Assembly: GCF_000423205.1 (NCBI RefSeq)
Contig: NZ_AUHN01000004.1
Location: forward strand, 124,001-188,000
Direction: 5' to 3'
DNA length: 64,000 nucleotides
DNA from: Jonesia quinghaiensis DSM 15701
Lineage (GTDB): Bacteria > Actinomycetota > Actinomycetes > Actinomycetales > Cellulomonadaceae
Shown: one piece after another, positions 35,601 to 43,489 of the stretch
How positions within the stretch are numbered: the first letter of the stretch is position 1
How the letters are laid out: the number at the start of each line of letters is the position of its first letter
The notes under the pieces: generated by a model
The model's database searches: none
What the model saw: only the letters and a program-made list of their open reading frames with translations
Told to the model about the DNA's origin: nothing
Translations under genes and position numbers: made by a program

Positions 35601-36933
35601 TGAGTTGGTAGTACTGGTCATCGACGAGGTCCGCCGGTGGGTCAAACTCACGCAGGTCTGCACGGAATGTGTATTCCAACTCTTGGGGAGCGTCGAGAGC
35701 GGTTCCGGTGAAATCACGGAAACCCAAGGCTGTCGGGGTGACGGACTTAGCGAAAGCTGCGCCAATGTTGGGGCGCGGTGGTGCGTAGGTGTTTGAACCG
35801 TGGTTCACAGTGGCGGTATCTTGCTCAGTTGAGCCGCCTACCGTGTAGTCTGCTTCGTTGCCGACGGACACATAGAAGGGCACGCCTTCGCCGTTTGCGG
35901 CGGCGTATGCGGCCTCAAGGTCGATGCGGAACGCGGGAAGATCTGTCACGGTGGTTGCGTAGTTGACAGTGAGTTGGGAGTTCTCCGGCAGGTTTTGAAC
36001 GAACGAGAACGTCTGCACACCATCAACGGTGGTGATGACTGCGCCGAGTTCGGCCGCAGTTAATGTTTGGGTTGTTTGTGGCCCATACCCGTAGCCGCCG
36101 TCTTCCCACGAGGTGAGGGTGGCACTAAAAGAGGTTGGGTCGTAGGACACCCACGGTTGGTCAAGGGTGTCAGTGAAAACCGTGTTGCCGCCCGATTGGG
36201 TTTCGCGGTGGAGCGAGTATTGGGTGCGGCCGGTGTAGGATTCAGCAACCGTCACGCCATCATTGGCGACTGTAATGCCAGATGACGAGGGGTTCTGCGC
36301 TGTTTTTTCCCACTCATCGGAAACACCAATAAGTTCATCACCGTTTGCAACAACCAGGACGCTCAATGGGTCAGTGAGGCCTGACCAAGAGAGTTCTGCA
36401 GGACCAGTCCCGGAACCATCAAGATCAAAGGTGAACTCGAGTTCCAAATATTCTTGGTCAATCTGCCTGACAGCAAAAAACTCGCGAACGTTCTCTATGA
36501 AGATGATGTCCAGTTCACCAGGAGAGCCTGGAACGCGGCGAATTTCTTGGATAGCCCGCGTATTGAGTGGGACAACTAGTGCCGAGTCTGGGATTTCCAG
36601 AGCAGCTGGCTCCTCCAGTGTGAAACCCACTCGAACAGATTCGTAGTCGTCTGTGAAATTGGTTGGTTGATACAACAGACCAAAGGTGTAGGTGCCTGAT
36701 TCATTCACGATGACGCGTCCGTCGGCGGTTTGGTTACCGAGATCAGGTGCGATGAAGTCCACACCAACAGGCAGTGGGGTGTTCGCAGACGCTGGCAATG
36801 CTACAAAGCCGGTGAGAACAATCAACGCAGCACTGACGGTGACAGAGATAGCTCTGAGCATTCGTCGTGAAGATCGGATGACGGGGCGCGGCCCATAATT
36901 TTTTGGGCGCGCTGAAGCAGAGGTCTTTTGCAT
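32602..36933 (-). CDS. Large cell-wall anchored surface protein with SdrD-B and Cna-B type domains
   Basis: A 1443-residue extracellular protein. A signal peptide ends at about residue 50 (LPASAN). A long beta-rich region follows with several adhesin-like domains. Towards the C-terminus come a SpaA/Cna-B type domain (LNIFKVDADDPN; TIREVRAPQGYY), a DUF5979-like domain (TISLVKTVDGGPTEADNANY) and two SdrD-B domains (IGDYVWVDENRDGRQDPQ and IGDYVWIDENNDGRQGES), each with a calcium-type D-x-N-x-D-G loop. The end is a sorting signal: GLSDTG, a hydrophobic helix and RRGRVTDGL, so it is probably linked to the wall by a sortase. No sortase gene is present here. AAGGA lies before the ATG. Confidence 0.9.
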   Translation of the reverse strand: MQKTSASARPKNYGPRPVIRSSRRMLRAISVTVSAALIVLTGFVALPASANTPLPVGVDFIAPDLGNQTADGRVIVNESGTYTFGLLYQPTNFTDDYESVRVGFTLEEPAALEIPDSALVVPLNTRAIQEIRRVPGSPGELDIIFIENVREFFAVRQIDQEYLELEFTFDLDGSGTGPAELSWSGLTDPLSVLVVANGDELIGVSDEWEKTAQNPSSSGITVANDGVTVAESYTGRTQYSLHRETQSGGNTVFTDTLDQPWVSYDPTSFSATLTSWEDGGYGYGPQTTQTLTAAELGAVITTVDGVQTFSFVQNLPENSQLTVNYATTVTDLPAFRIDLEAAYAAANGEGVPFYVSVGNEADYTVGGSTEQDTATVNHGSNTYAPPRPNIGAAFAKSVTPTALGFRDFTGTALDAPQELEYTFRADLREFDPPADLVDDQYYQLTDDVFIVDTLPVGSTWTPASAPFITATVNGVDTPLTEALDPLDPQVGEYVVSGDQRTLTVNVGRDVTENWTVTAVSTLTSLEAAGRSTHPETGYVTYTHRNNAQFRYTTDGDGTERTTTRRATTTVRDRGDTTDGVTDSTVFTKSADQSLVNVRVGEAATIAYDIVVDATSANDDQIDIATTNIVDHVDEDIFDLGDNLENVGITATYKGNALTASSFELERVADGVQITPSAEFLTSLQTWGGDGRLVVTLELQTHPLMERQVLEITNQASYRGTKSIDGDYLGGVSVTGSSLGEGIQVFKEIYDPVTGEFTNNLRVEHTDGTPDEAAYQPGDFTYKVTLIVPPGYSGPLRSIEDDLTGAGLTLDGFVASAESPTATTNDQNVGRNIRAVVDQGNMIIDSSGNVAAGSDAVFEIMYRANIDSWEVDSPVMNKVSNSTATVTKTNDYPLNIFKVDADDPNVTIDDDTAVFEVLDSLNNVVVDNAYVVGGRLVVPGDTPGTHSALRVATPGQYTIREVRAPQGYYKTADTFSVTVEPDGTSLSVEIPNTPMDAGTISLVKTVDGGPTEADNANYNFTWTATPPTGVLLETEQLSGQVTVPGDGTVTALGVQFPPGTQITLVEEDAPEFAGHAFLGAVLSDSEVTVLAGQDVSVNVTNTYQAVVSIGDYVWVDENRDGRQDPQEPGIPGVVLEVTGPDGQPVTDVFGDLVDRVTTDKDGGYHFGDLPVLQPGESYTVSIVREESGDALREYLPTTPGVGDREGDSSEWTATSEGLTEGGDHDPTLDFGFVRRTYAIGDYVWIDENNDGRQGESEPRLAGVTVDLLHADGSVLDTTTTDSEGRYLFDELPAGDYQVRFTLTDAQQKKYQFTKRDAGKNSAVDSDADVSTGLTVMITLGAGNDNLTDDYDRPFTATEGVDPTWDAGVVLLPEAPVDGALGGGEDGGNPSLSDAETGADEGVASGGGLSDTGWSGLAFALAAGALIVAGGVIVLARRGRVTDGL

Positions 36934-37254
36934 ATCAATCCTTGGGGGCGGGCTTAAACGAATGTCTTTTAACCGCTTTTAACCCCATTAATTCTTTACA
37001 CAAGGGTTCAGCGATCGTTCGTTCGCTTTACTGTAGCCACCCCACCACCAATACTTGCCAGTTGGAAGGTTTTTTCACCCAGCGACCGCGATCACACTCA
37101 GATACGTCCACTGGAGGTTCAAAGTGGTGCGACGTATCAGTGAACCTGATATTCAGACAGGTGAGAGAACATTTTTATGACAGCATGACAAAACCCCGCC
37201 CCGCGTCACCGCGGAACGAGGTTTGTCCATATTTTGGAAGCGAACTCCCGATTT
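36934..37254. other. 321-bp gap with a possible terminator
   Basis: No ORF is supported. A hairpin with inner stem CCGCG-TCAC-CGCGG lies at about 37200-37214, with outer AAACC/GGTTT; read on the minus strand it is followed by TTTTG, so it may end transcription from the oxidoreductase gene at 37255-38256. The part near 36950-37080 should hold the promoter of the surface-protein gene; no clear boxes are assigned. Confidence 0.45.
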
Positions 37255-38256
37255 TTACCGGCTCAGTTTAGGCAGCACGTCACGCCCAAAAACCTCGATC
37301 CATTCCTTCTGGTTGCGCCCCACGTTGTGGAGGTAGATACGGTCAAACCCAAGATCCACGAACTTTTGAATGTGCGCGCGGTGTTCGTCAGGGTCAGAGG
37401 AAATAACCATGCGCCCCTCAAAGTCCTCCGGGCGCACGAGCTTAGCCATCTGTTCAAACTCAAATGGTGAACGAATGTCAGCCTTCGGGAACTTCATACC
37501 CCCATTTGGCCACTCCGTCATCGCGTTGGTGAGGGCTTCTTCATCCGTGGGTGCCCACGACATGTGAATTTGCAGCACCTTGGGCATCGCGTCAGCGTCA
37601 CGGCCCATTTCTTTGGCACCGTCGGCGAACTTACCAAACAGCATCTCAATTTTTTCCAACGGCGCACCAACCGTTATGAGCCCATCAGCGTGCTTACCTG
37701 CGCGTTTAGCCGTCACAGGCCCCGCTGTTGCGACAAGGATCTCTGGGGCAACCTCAGGCATGGTCCACAGCCGGGTAGATTCCATTTTGTAAAACTGGCC
37801 ATGGTGTTTCACGTCTTTGCCATTCAGCGAAGCGTGGAACAGTTTCTTCATGATGTCGATCGCTTCAAACATGCGGTTAATGCGTTCAGGGGCTTCTGGC
37901 CAATACTGCCCCACAATGTGCTCGTTCAGTGCCTCACCGGACCCCAACCCAAGCCAGTGACGCCCTGGATACATAGCCGCTAAAGTCGCCGAAGCTTGAG
38001 CAACCATCGCCGGGTGCCACCGGAACGTTGGGGCGGTCACGCCAGGCCCCAGGTCGCCAACGGTGCGCTCACCCAACGCCGACAAAACATTCCACACAAA
38101 CGCCGATTGGCCCTGTTGGGGAACCCACGGTTGGAAGTGGTCCGCTGCCATGACACCGGAAAATCCGTGCTGCTCAGCAAGCACCGAGTATTCGATGATG
38201 TCCGTGGGGTGGAACTGCTCCAACATCGCTGCGTAACCAATAGTTAACTCGCTCAT
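37255..38256 (-). CDS. LLM-class F420-dependent dehydrogenase, FGD-like
   Basis: A 333-residue luciferase-like (TIM barrel) oxidoreductase. It resembles F420-dependent glucose-6-phosphate dehydrogenase: ADHFQPWVPQQGQSAF, ALGERT, APTFRWHPAMVAQASATLAAMYPGR, GLGSGEALNEHIVG and a C-terminal FVDLGFDRIYLHNVG. Enzymes of this subgroup reduce F420 using an alcohol or sugar phosphate; whether the substrate is glucose-6-phosphate is not certain. The ATG 38256 has AGGAG four bases upstream, which rules out the longer frame. The F420-making genes cofC and cofD lie at the other end of this window. It follows the catabolic operon after 180 bp. Confidence 0.88.
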   Translation of the reverse strand: MSELTIGYAAMLEQFHPTDIIEYSVLAEQHGFSGVMAADHFQPWVPQQGQSAFVWNVLSALGERTVGDLGPGVTAPTFRWHPAMVAQASATLAAMYPGRHWLGLGSGEALNEHIVGQYWPEAPERINRMFEAIDIMKKLFHASLNGKDVKHHGQFYKMESTRLWTMPEVAPEILVATAGPVTAKRAGKHADGLITVGAPLEKIEMLFGKFADGAKEMGRDADAMPKVLQIHMSWAPTDEEALTNAMTEWPNGGMKFPKADIRSPFEFEQMAKLVRPEDFEGRMVISSDPDEHRAHIQKFVDLGFDRIYLHNVGRNQKEWIEVFGRDVLPKLSR

Positions 38257-38436
38257 GGGTCTCCTTCGCTGAGAAAAATTCGTGTGTGTACCGCCAGGCG
38301 GGAGCACAAGCATCTGTCACTTACGCTACCTTCACCCAACTGGCTGTGCCTGCCCGGCGGGGCGGGCATCGGCCTGCGTTTTTACCTCGCAACGACGCAG
38401 GTTGCCTCACAGACCACCAGGCAGCAATGCTGTGTT

Positions 38437-39222
38437 TTAGTTCTGGGTAACGCGGTGCGTTTTGGTGTAAGCGGCCTGTGCAACGGGGCGCACCACCAAG
38501 GAATCAATGTTGACGTGAGGTGGCATGGACAACGACCAGCGGATCGATTCAGCGATGTCACCGGCAGTGAGCGGGTTGGGCACACCGTCATACACTGAGT
38601 CTGCTTTGGACTTGTCGCCGCCAAACCGCACTAGGGAGAACTCTTCTGTGTGCACCATGCCCGGCGCAATTTCGATGACCCGTAACGGTTCGCCCACAAG
38701 TTCCAGGCGCATCGTGCGGGCTGCAACACGTTCAGCGTATTTCGATGCCACGTAACCCCCGCCCCCCTCATAAGGTTCGTGAGCTGCGGTGGAGGTAATG
38801 AACACGATGGACCCAGCGGTTTCCCGCAACGCCGGTAGCAGCGCATTAGTGATGCGGAACGTGCCAATCACGTTGAGGTCATACATGCGTTCCCACAGGT
38901 CAAGATCAGCAGAATCCACACGGTCAATACCCAGCGCACCACCAGCATTGTTGACCAGTGCGTCGATAGGGCCAAGAGCGGTGATCGCTGTGATCGCTGC
39001 AGTGACACTGTCTTTGTCAGTGATATCAGCGACCACGTAGTCGCAACCAGTCTCAGCGGCAAGCTCAGCGAGGCGGTCCTCACGGCGGGCCACTCCCACC
39101 ACAGCCCAACCGTCTGCGATTAACGCGCGCACTGTTGCCGCGCCGATACCCGAGGACGCCCCCGTCACCACTGCACGTTTACTGGGTGTTGCTGGGGTGG
39201 TGTCAGTACCAGGCGTTGTCAT
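38437..39222 (-). CDS. Short-chain dehydrogenase, YdfG-like (malonic semialdehyde / 3-hydroxypropionate)
   Basis: A 261-residue NADP-type SDR. Seen: GASSGIG (21-27) with RREDR after the second strand favouring NADP(H), NNAGGALG, Ser144, and Tyr157-x3-Lys161. The C-terminal half matches E. coli YdfG in pattern: IAPGMVHTEEFSLVRFGGD, then LTAGDIAESIRWSLSMPPHVNIDSL and a final VRPVAQA. YdfG reduces malonic semialdehyde to 3-hydroxypropionate in pyrimidine breakdown. ATG 39222 has GGAGG seven bases upstream and overlaps the aminotransferase stop (ATGA), so the two are coupled. Inferred role: disposal of the semialdehyde made by that aminotransferase. Confidence 0.85.
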   Translation of the reverse strand: MTTPGTDTTPATPSKRAVVTGASSGIGAATVRALIADGWAVVGVARREDRLAELAAETGCDYVVADITDKDSVTAAITAITALGPIDALVNNAGGALGIDRVDSADLDLWERMYDLNVIGTFRITNALLPALRETAGSIVFITSTAAHEPYEGGGGYVASKYAERVAARTMRLELVGEPLRVIEIAPGMVHTEEFSLVRFGGDKSKADSVYDGVPNPLTAGDIAESIRWSLSMPPHVNIDSLVVRPVAQAAYTKTHRVTQN

Positions 39223-40592
39223 GAGGTTTCCTCCGGTGATGAAAGTGGTGACGCGGTGACGCTGCTCAGCGCGGCGTCGAGAATCTGTAGGGCACGTTCC
39301 ACCTCGTGTGCGGTAACCACACACGGGGGGACCATGTGTATCCGATTATCCGCCTGAAACACGATCAGCCCGTGGTCAAGGCAGTAATTTTTGATGCGCG
39401 CCATGGTCGCTGGTGGTGTGGGGGTTAGTGTGCCAGGTTCAGTGAGTTCAGCAGCCCAAAAGACCCCAAGGCCGCGCACCTGGGCGATCATCGGGTGCTT
39501 ACCTGCGAGGCGGTGTAACCCTGGGCCAAGGATCTCCCGGCCGATGCTCGCCGCGTTTTCGACAATATCCTCAGCTGCCATGGTTTCCAGCGTGGCAACA
39601 ATCGCAGCCATCGCCAGCGGGTGGCCTGAGTAGGTGAGCCCGCCAGGGAACACCCGGTCAGAGAAAAAGTCCGCAATAGGATCAGAAATAATGACCCCAC
39701 CAGCAGGAATATAACCAGAGTTCACACCTTTAGCGAACGTGATGAGATCAGGGACCACCCCGTACTCCTCGAACGCAAACCAGTTACCGGTGCGCCCAAA
39801 ACCAGCCATCACCTCATCAAAAATGAGCACAATACCGTACCGGTCAGCGATCTCCCGGACCCCGGGCAAGTACCCGGCAGGGGGCGTCAAAATACCGGCA
39901 GTACCCGGCACGGTTTCCAAAAGGATCGCAGCGATGCTCGCCGCACCTTCACTCTGAATGACTCGTTCTAGGTGGTGCAGTGCCCGCTGGGTTTCCTCCT
40001 GCTCAGTGGTGGCCCAAAACTCGGTGCGCAACAGGTAAGGGGTAAAGAACCGAACATGCCCGGTGGCGTACTCGTTGGGGAGGCGCCGCCAGTCCCCCGT
40101 CGCATTAATAGCTGCACCGGTGTTGCCGTGATAGGACCGGTAACCGGATAACACCTTGGGGCGGCCAGTGAATTCACGGGCCATACGGATCGCGTTTTCG
40201 TTCGCGTCAGCACCGCCGTTGGTGAAAAACACCTTCGAAAAGCCGTCCGGTGCCCGGTCAGTAATGAGTTTCGCGGCCCGCGACCGGGCCAGGTTCGCAT
40301 ACCCCGGCGCAATAGTGGTGAGAATGTCTGTTTGCTGGTGAATACCAGCCAGCACCGCAGGGTGCTGGTGACCAATGTTGACGTTCACCAGTTGCGACGA
40401 AAAATCAAGGTAGTGCTTGCCCTGGGCATCCCACACGGTGCTGCCCGACCCGCCGGTGATATGCATCGGGCTGAGTGCGCCTTGCGCTGACCACGAGTGA
40501 AACACGTGGGCGCGGTCCAGAGCGATCGCCTCATCAGGGGTGACGGATATGTCGGTATCTGGGGCGGCGGGTACGCCGATGCTGGTGGCCAT
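39219..40592 (-). CDS. Class III aminotransferase, probably beta-alanine transaminase
   Basis: A 457-residue PLP enzyme of the omega-aminotransferase group. Seen: LDFSSQLVNVNIGHQHP, FFTNGGADANENAIRMAR, SYHGNTGAA, IFDEVMAGFGRTG with the cofactor Asp259, and ITFAKGVNSGYIP with the Schiff-base Lys288. The ATG at 40592 follows AGGAG; the longer open frame upstream is not coding. Family alone allows beta-alanine, taurine or other omega-amines; its place in an operon with dihydropyrimidinase, beta-ureidopropionase and a YdfG-like reductase points to beta-alanine (or beta-aminoisobutyrate) as donor, giving malonic (methylmalonic) semialdehyde. Confidence 0.88.
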   Translation of the reverse strand: MATSIGVPAAPDTDISVTPDEAIALDRAHVFHSWSAQGALSPMHITGGSGSTVWDAQGKHYLDFSSQLVNVNIGHQHPAVLAGIHQQTDILTTIAPGYANLARSRAAKLITDRAPDGFSKVFFTNGGADANENAIRMAREFTGRPKVLSGYRSYHGNTGAAINATGDWRRLPNEYATGHVRFFTPYLLRTEFWATTEQEETQRALHHLERVIQSEGAASIAAILLETVPGTAGILTPPAGYLPGVREIADRYGIVLIFDEVMAGFGRTGNWFAFEEYGVVPDLITFAKGVNSGYIPAGGVIISDPIADFFSDRVFPGGLTYSGHPLAMAAIVATLETMAAEDIVENAASIGREILGPGLHRLAGKHPMIAQVRGLGVFWAAELTEPGTLTPTPPATMARIKNYCLDHGLIVFQADNRIHMVPPCVVTAHEVERALQILDAALSSVTASPLSSPEETS

Positions 40593-40654
40593 GAGGCTGC
40601 TCCTGGTGGGTGAGTGAATGGGCGGTGAGGCGGGAGGGGCACGTGGCATCCGGG

Positions 40655-40695
40655 GTGGGTGGGGGCACCAGGGAGGTGTTGGCACCCCCACCCAC
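40655..40695. promoter_or_regulatory. Intercistronic hairpin between binding-protein and aminotransferase genes
   Basis: GTGGGTGGGGG-CA-CC at 40655-40669 faces GG-CA-CCCCCACCCAC at 40681-40695, a 15-bp stem with two mismatches. It lies between genes of the same operon, so it may lower readthrough or protect the abundant binding-protein message rather than end the transcript. Confidence 0.55.
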
Positions 40696-40713
40696 TCGCG
40701 GTGTGGCTTGGGG

Positions 40714-41871
40714 CTAGTTGCCGCCCTCGTTGAGGGTGACACTGAGCGGGGTGAACCCGTCACCAGTCACGTCAATGCCTTCTTCAGTGAGCTCAGCGAG
40801 CGCTTGTTCCACATATTCAGTGGAGTAGGCGCTTTCTGGTGGTGCTTCGCTGATGATGGTGGCGCCAGTTTCGTTGGATGTTTCCAGTGCCATGGCGACG
40901 GTGGCGTCCCAGGCGGCTTGGTCGACCATGCCGATTCCGCCGGTGGTGTTGGGCCAGATGAGGTTGTTGACCTCGTTGACCATCCATAGTTGGTGGCTGG
41001 TGCCGAGTGTGGAGCCAGCTGCGGTGACGATTTCTGCTGATTGTTCAGCGTTGTCCCGGGCGTAGATCCAGCCTTTGAGGGATGCTTTGAGGAATTTGAC
41101 GGTGGTTTCGGAGTATTCGGCGTCGGTTTCGAGGCGTTCCGCGTCAGCCCAGATGGCGTCTTGGAGCATGGCGGTGCCTTCGTCATTCCAGTCGATGATG
41201 GTGAAGTCTTCTGGTGTGTACAGCTCGCCAGTGTCCGGGTTGATGGTTTCGAGGAGTTGGGCGTATTCGTTGTAGGTCATTGCTTGGGCTGCGTCGATGT
41301 CGCCGTTCAGCAGGCCGAGCATGTCGAAGGCTTGGGTGACGAGCTCAAAGTCGGTGACGCCTGCTTTGTTCAGCCCAGCGAAGAGTTCCCACTCGTTGCC
41401 GTAACCCCAGGAGCCAACTGTTTTCCCTTCAAGGTCAGCAGGGGTGGTGATTCCGGAGTCAGCGAATGCGACCTGGAGGGTTGCGGAGCGTTCGAAGATT
41501 TGCGCAACGTTGGTGATGTTCGCGCCTTGTTCGATGGACCCAAGAACTTTAGGCACCCACGCAATGGCGTAGTCCACTTCACCTTGGGCGAGGGCATCTT
41601 GGGGAACGATGTCACCACCGGAGGGGATGATCTCCACGTCGAGGCCTTCGTCTTCGTAGAACCCTTGGTCTAGGGCCGCGTAGTATCCGGCGAACTGGCC
41701 TTGGGTGAGCCATTGTAGTTGGAGTTTCACAGGGGTGAGGTTTGCGGACTCGCCGCTTGCAGTGGTGGGTTCGGTTGCTTCTGACGTGCCGCCAATAGAG
41801 CAGGCGGACAGGGCGAGGCCAGCGGTCAGTGTAAGGGCGAGTGGGGCGAAGAATCTTGAACGAGTTCTCAT
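40714..41871 (-). CDS. ABC substrate-binding lipoprotein, NMT1/THI5-like
   Basis: A 385-residue extracellular binding protein. Signal sequence LALTLTAGLALSACS with lipobox LSAC (Cys24). The mature part is of the THI5/NMT1 type: LTPVKLQLQWLTQGQFAGYYAALDQGFYEDEG, which in this family reads the typical pyrimidine-precursor (HMP) or riboflavin binder start, followed by IIPSGGDIVPQDALAQGEVDYAIAW. Such proteins often bind pyrimidine or aromatic ring compounds. It is in the operon with two permeases and the ATPase and with pyrimidine-ring opening enzymes, so a pyrimidine, dihydropyrimidine or hydantoin is the inferred ligand. GGAAGGGA precedes the ATG. Confidence 0.9.
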   Translation of the reverse strand: MRTRSRFFAPLALTLTAGLALSACSIGGTSEATEPTTASGESANLTPVKLQLQWLTQGQFAGYYAALDQGFYEDEGLDVEIIPSGGDIVPQDALAQGEVDYAIAWVPKVLGSIEQGANITNVAQIFERSATLQVAFADSGITTPADLEGKTVGSWGYGNEWELFAGLNKAGVTDFELVTQAFDMLGLLNGDIDAAQAMTYNEYAQLLETINPDTGELYTPEDFTIIDWNDEGTAMLQDAIWADAERLETDAEYSETTVKFLKASLKGWIYARDNAEQSAEIVTAAGSTLGTSHQLWMVNEVNNLIWPNTTGGIGMVDQAAWDATVAMALETSNETGATIISEAPPESAYSTEYVEQALAELTEEGIDVTGDGFTPLSVTLNEGGN

Positions 41872-41921
41872 GAGTTTCCCTTCCAGGGGTCAGTGTTAAT
41901 GCCGGTGGTGCGGCGTCAGGT

Positions 41922-42695
41922 TCAGCGGTGTCCTGCCTTTCTCAGGGCGTATGTTTCTAATGCCAGCGTGGTGGTGTAGAACACCAAACCCACCACGATT
42001 CCGCCAAGGACGTACGCCCACGCTTGGGCGTAGTTTGACCCGGCGGCAGCTGTGGTGATGAAGGACCCAACACCGGAGCGTGGGCCACCGAAGTACTCGG
42101 CCACAATCGCTGAGATCACTGCGAGCGCGGATGCCATCCGTAGCCCGGTGAAGACGTGGGGTGTGGCGGTGGGGATGGTGACGTATCGGATGACGTCGAG
42201 TGGTTTTGCGGCGAGTGCTCGCATGAGGTCGCGGTGGACGGGGAGTACTTGGCGTAGCCCGGTGAGGGTGTTGAGGTAAACGGGCACGTAGACGGCGAGC
42301 GCTGCCACGATGATGCGGGCTTGTTCTGAGCTTGCCCCAAACATGGAGTAGAGCACGGGGGCGAGGGCGACGATGGGGACGACGGCGAGCGCTGTGACGA
42401 TGGGTTCTGCGATGCGGTCGGCGATCCAGAGCGTGGCGGAGATGATGGCGGTGAGGATGCCGAGTATCGCTCCGATGATGAGCCCGATGAGGGCGTTGCG
42501 TCCGGTGGTGAGTGCTGCTCCGGTGATGGGTTCGCGGAATTGGGTGAATTGGTCGGCGATGGCTGTTGGACCGGGCAGGATGAACGCGGGGATGTCGCCG
42601 AGGGTGACGAATGCTTGCCAGGCGGCCAGTAGCGCGGTGAACAGGATGAGTGGGGGTGCGATGGTAGCTGCGGCGTGTTTGAGGGTGGTGGTCAT
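41922..42695 (-). CDS. ABC transporter permease (SsuC/ThiX type)
   Basis: A 257-residue integral membrane protein with about six helices. The permease loop that meets the ATPase is present: AKPLDVIRYVTIPTATPHVFTGLRMASALAVISAIVAE (read as EAA-type motif A-x-x-x-x-I...G). The start overlaps the stop of the ATPase gene by four bases (ATGA). With the second permease at 43486-44367 it would form the membrane channel of the importer. It resembles components of nitrate/sulfonate/taurine and HMP importers. Confidence 0.9.
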   Translation of the reverse strand: MTTTLKHAAATIAPPLILFTALLAAWQAFVTLGDIPAFILPGPTAIADQFTQFREPITGAALTTGRNALIGLIIGAILGILTAIISATLWIADRIAEPIVTALAVVPIVALAPVLYSMFGASSEQARIIVAALAVYVPVYLNTLTGLRQVLPVHRDLMRALAAKPLDVIRYVTIPTATPHVFTGLRMASALAVISAIVAEYFGGPRSGVGSFITTAAAGSNYAQAWAYVLGGIVVGLVFYTTTLALETYALRKAGHR

Positions 42696-43489
42696 CGTAG
42701 GTCCACTCCTGCGCCGGCGGGGGCTCCGTTGTGGAGGGCGTCGCGTACTGCTGCTACTGATTCGAAGAATGCTGGGTTGGTGCGCAGGTCGTCGCTGGTG
42801 CGGTCGAGGGTGATGTCGACGATTCGGCGGATTTCGCCGGGGCGTGGTGACATGACGACGACTCGGTTGGAGAGGAACACGGCTTCGGGGATGGAGTGGG
42901 TGACGAATACGACGGCTGCCCGTGATTCTGCGCAGATGCGTAGGAGTTGGGTTTGGAGGTGTTCGCGGGTCATTTCGTCGAGTGCGCCGAAGGGTTCGTC
43001 CATGAGGAGTAGTGAGGGTTCTTCGGCGAGTGCTCGGGCGATGGCGACGCGTTGTTGCATGCCGCCGGAGAGTTGGTCGGGGTAGTGGTTCGCGAAGTCG
43101 GTGAGGCCCACCATGTCGAGGAGGTGGTCGATCCGTTCTTTGCGTGCTCGTTTGCCTTGGTGGGCGAGTTGGAGTGGTAGGTCAACGTTTTGGGCGACGG
43201 TGCGCCAGGGTAGGAGCCCTGCTTGTTGGAAGGCGATGCCGTATTCGCGGGCGAGGCGTGCCTCTTTGGCGGAGTGGTCGAACACGGTGATGGTTCCGTC
43301 GGTGGGTTGGTCGAGGTCTGCGATGAGCCGCAGGAGGGTTGATTTTCCGCAGCCTGATGGGCCGATGAGGGAGATGAACTCGCCGGCTGCGATGCTGAGG
43401 TTGATGTCGTGTAGTGCGGTGACGGCGGTGGGTCCACGGCCAAAGACACGGTGGACGCCGGTGACTTCGATGGCGGGGCGGGTTGTCAT
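42692..43489 (-). CDS. ABC transporter ATPase (SsuB/TauB type)
   Basis: A 265-residue ATPase. Walker A GPSGCGKS at 43-50, Q-loop FQQAGLLPW, signature LSGGMQQRVAIARAL at 140, Walker B LLLMDEP at 160-166 and the switch His in VTHSIPEA. The frame is open far upstream to 44137, but those residues are an out-of-frame reading of the second permease gene; ATG 43489, with GGAG before it and a four-base overlap with that permease, is the start. It powers the importer. Family and order match the nitrate/sulfonate/HMP class. Confidence 0.93.
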   Translation of the reverse strand: MTTRPAIEVTGVHRVFGRGPTAVTALHDINLSIAAGEFISLIGPSGCGKSTLLRLIADLDQPTDGTITVFDHSAKEARLAREYGIAFQQAGLLPWRTVAQNVDLPLQLAHQGKRARKERIDHLLDMVGLTDFANHYPDQLSGGMQQRVAIARALAEEPSLLLMDEPFGALDEMTREHLQTQLLRICAESRAAVVFVTHSIPEAVFLSNRVVVMSPRPGEIRRIVDITLDRTSDDLRTNPAFFESVAAVRDALHNGAPAGAGVDLR

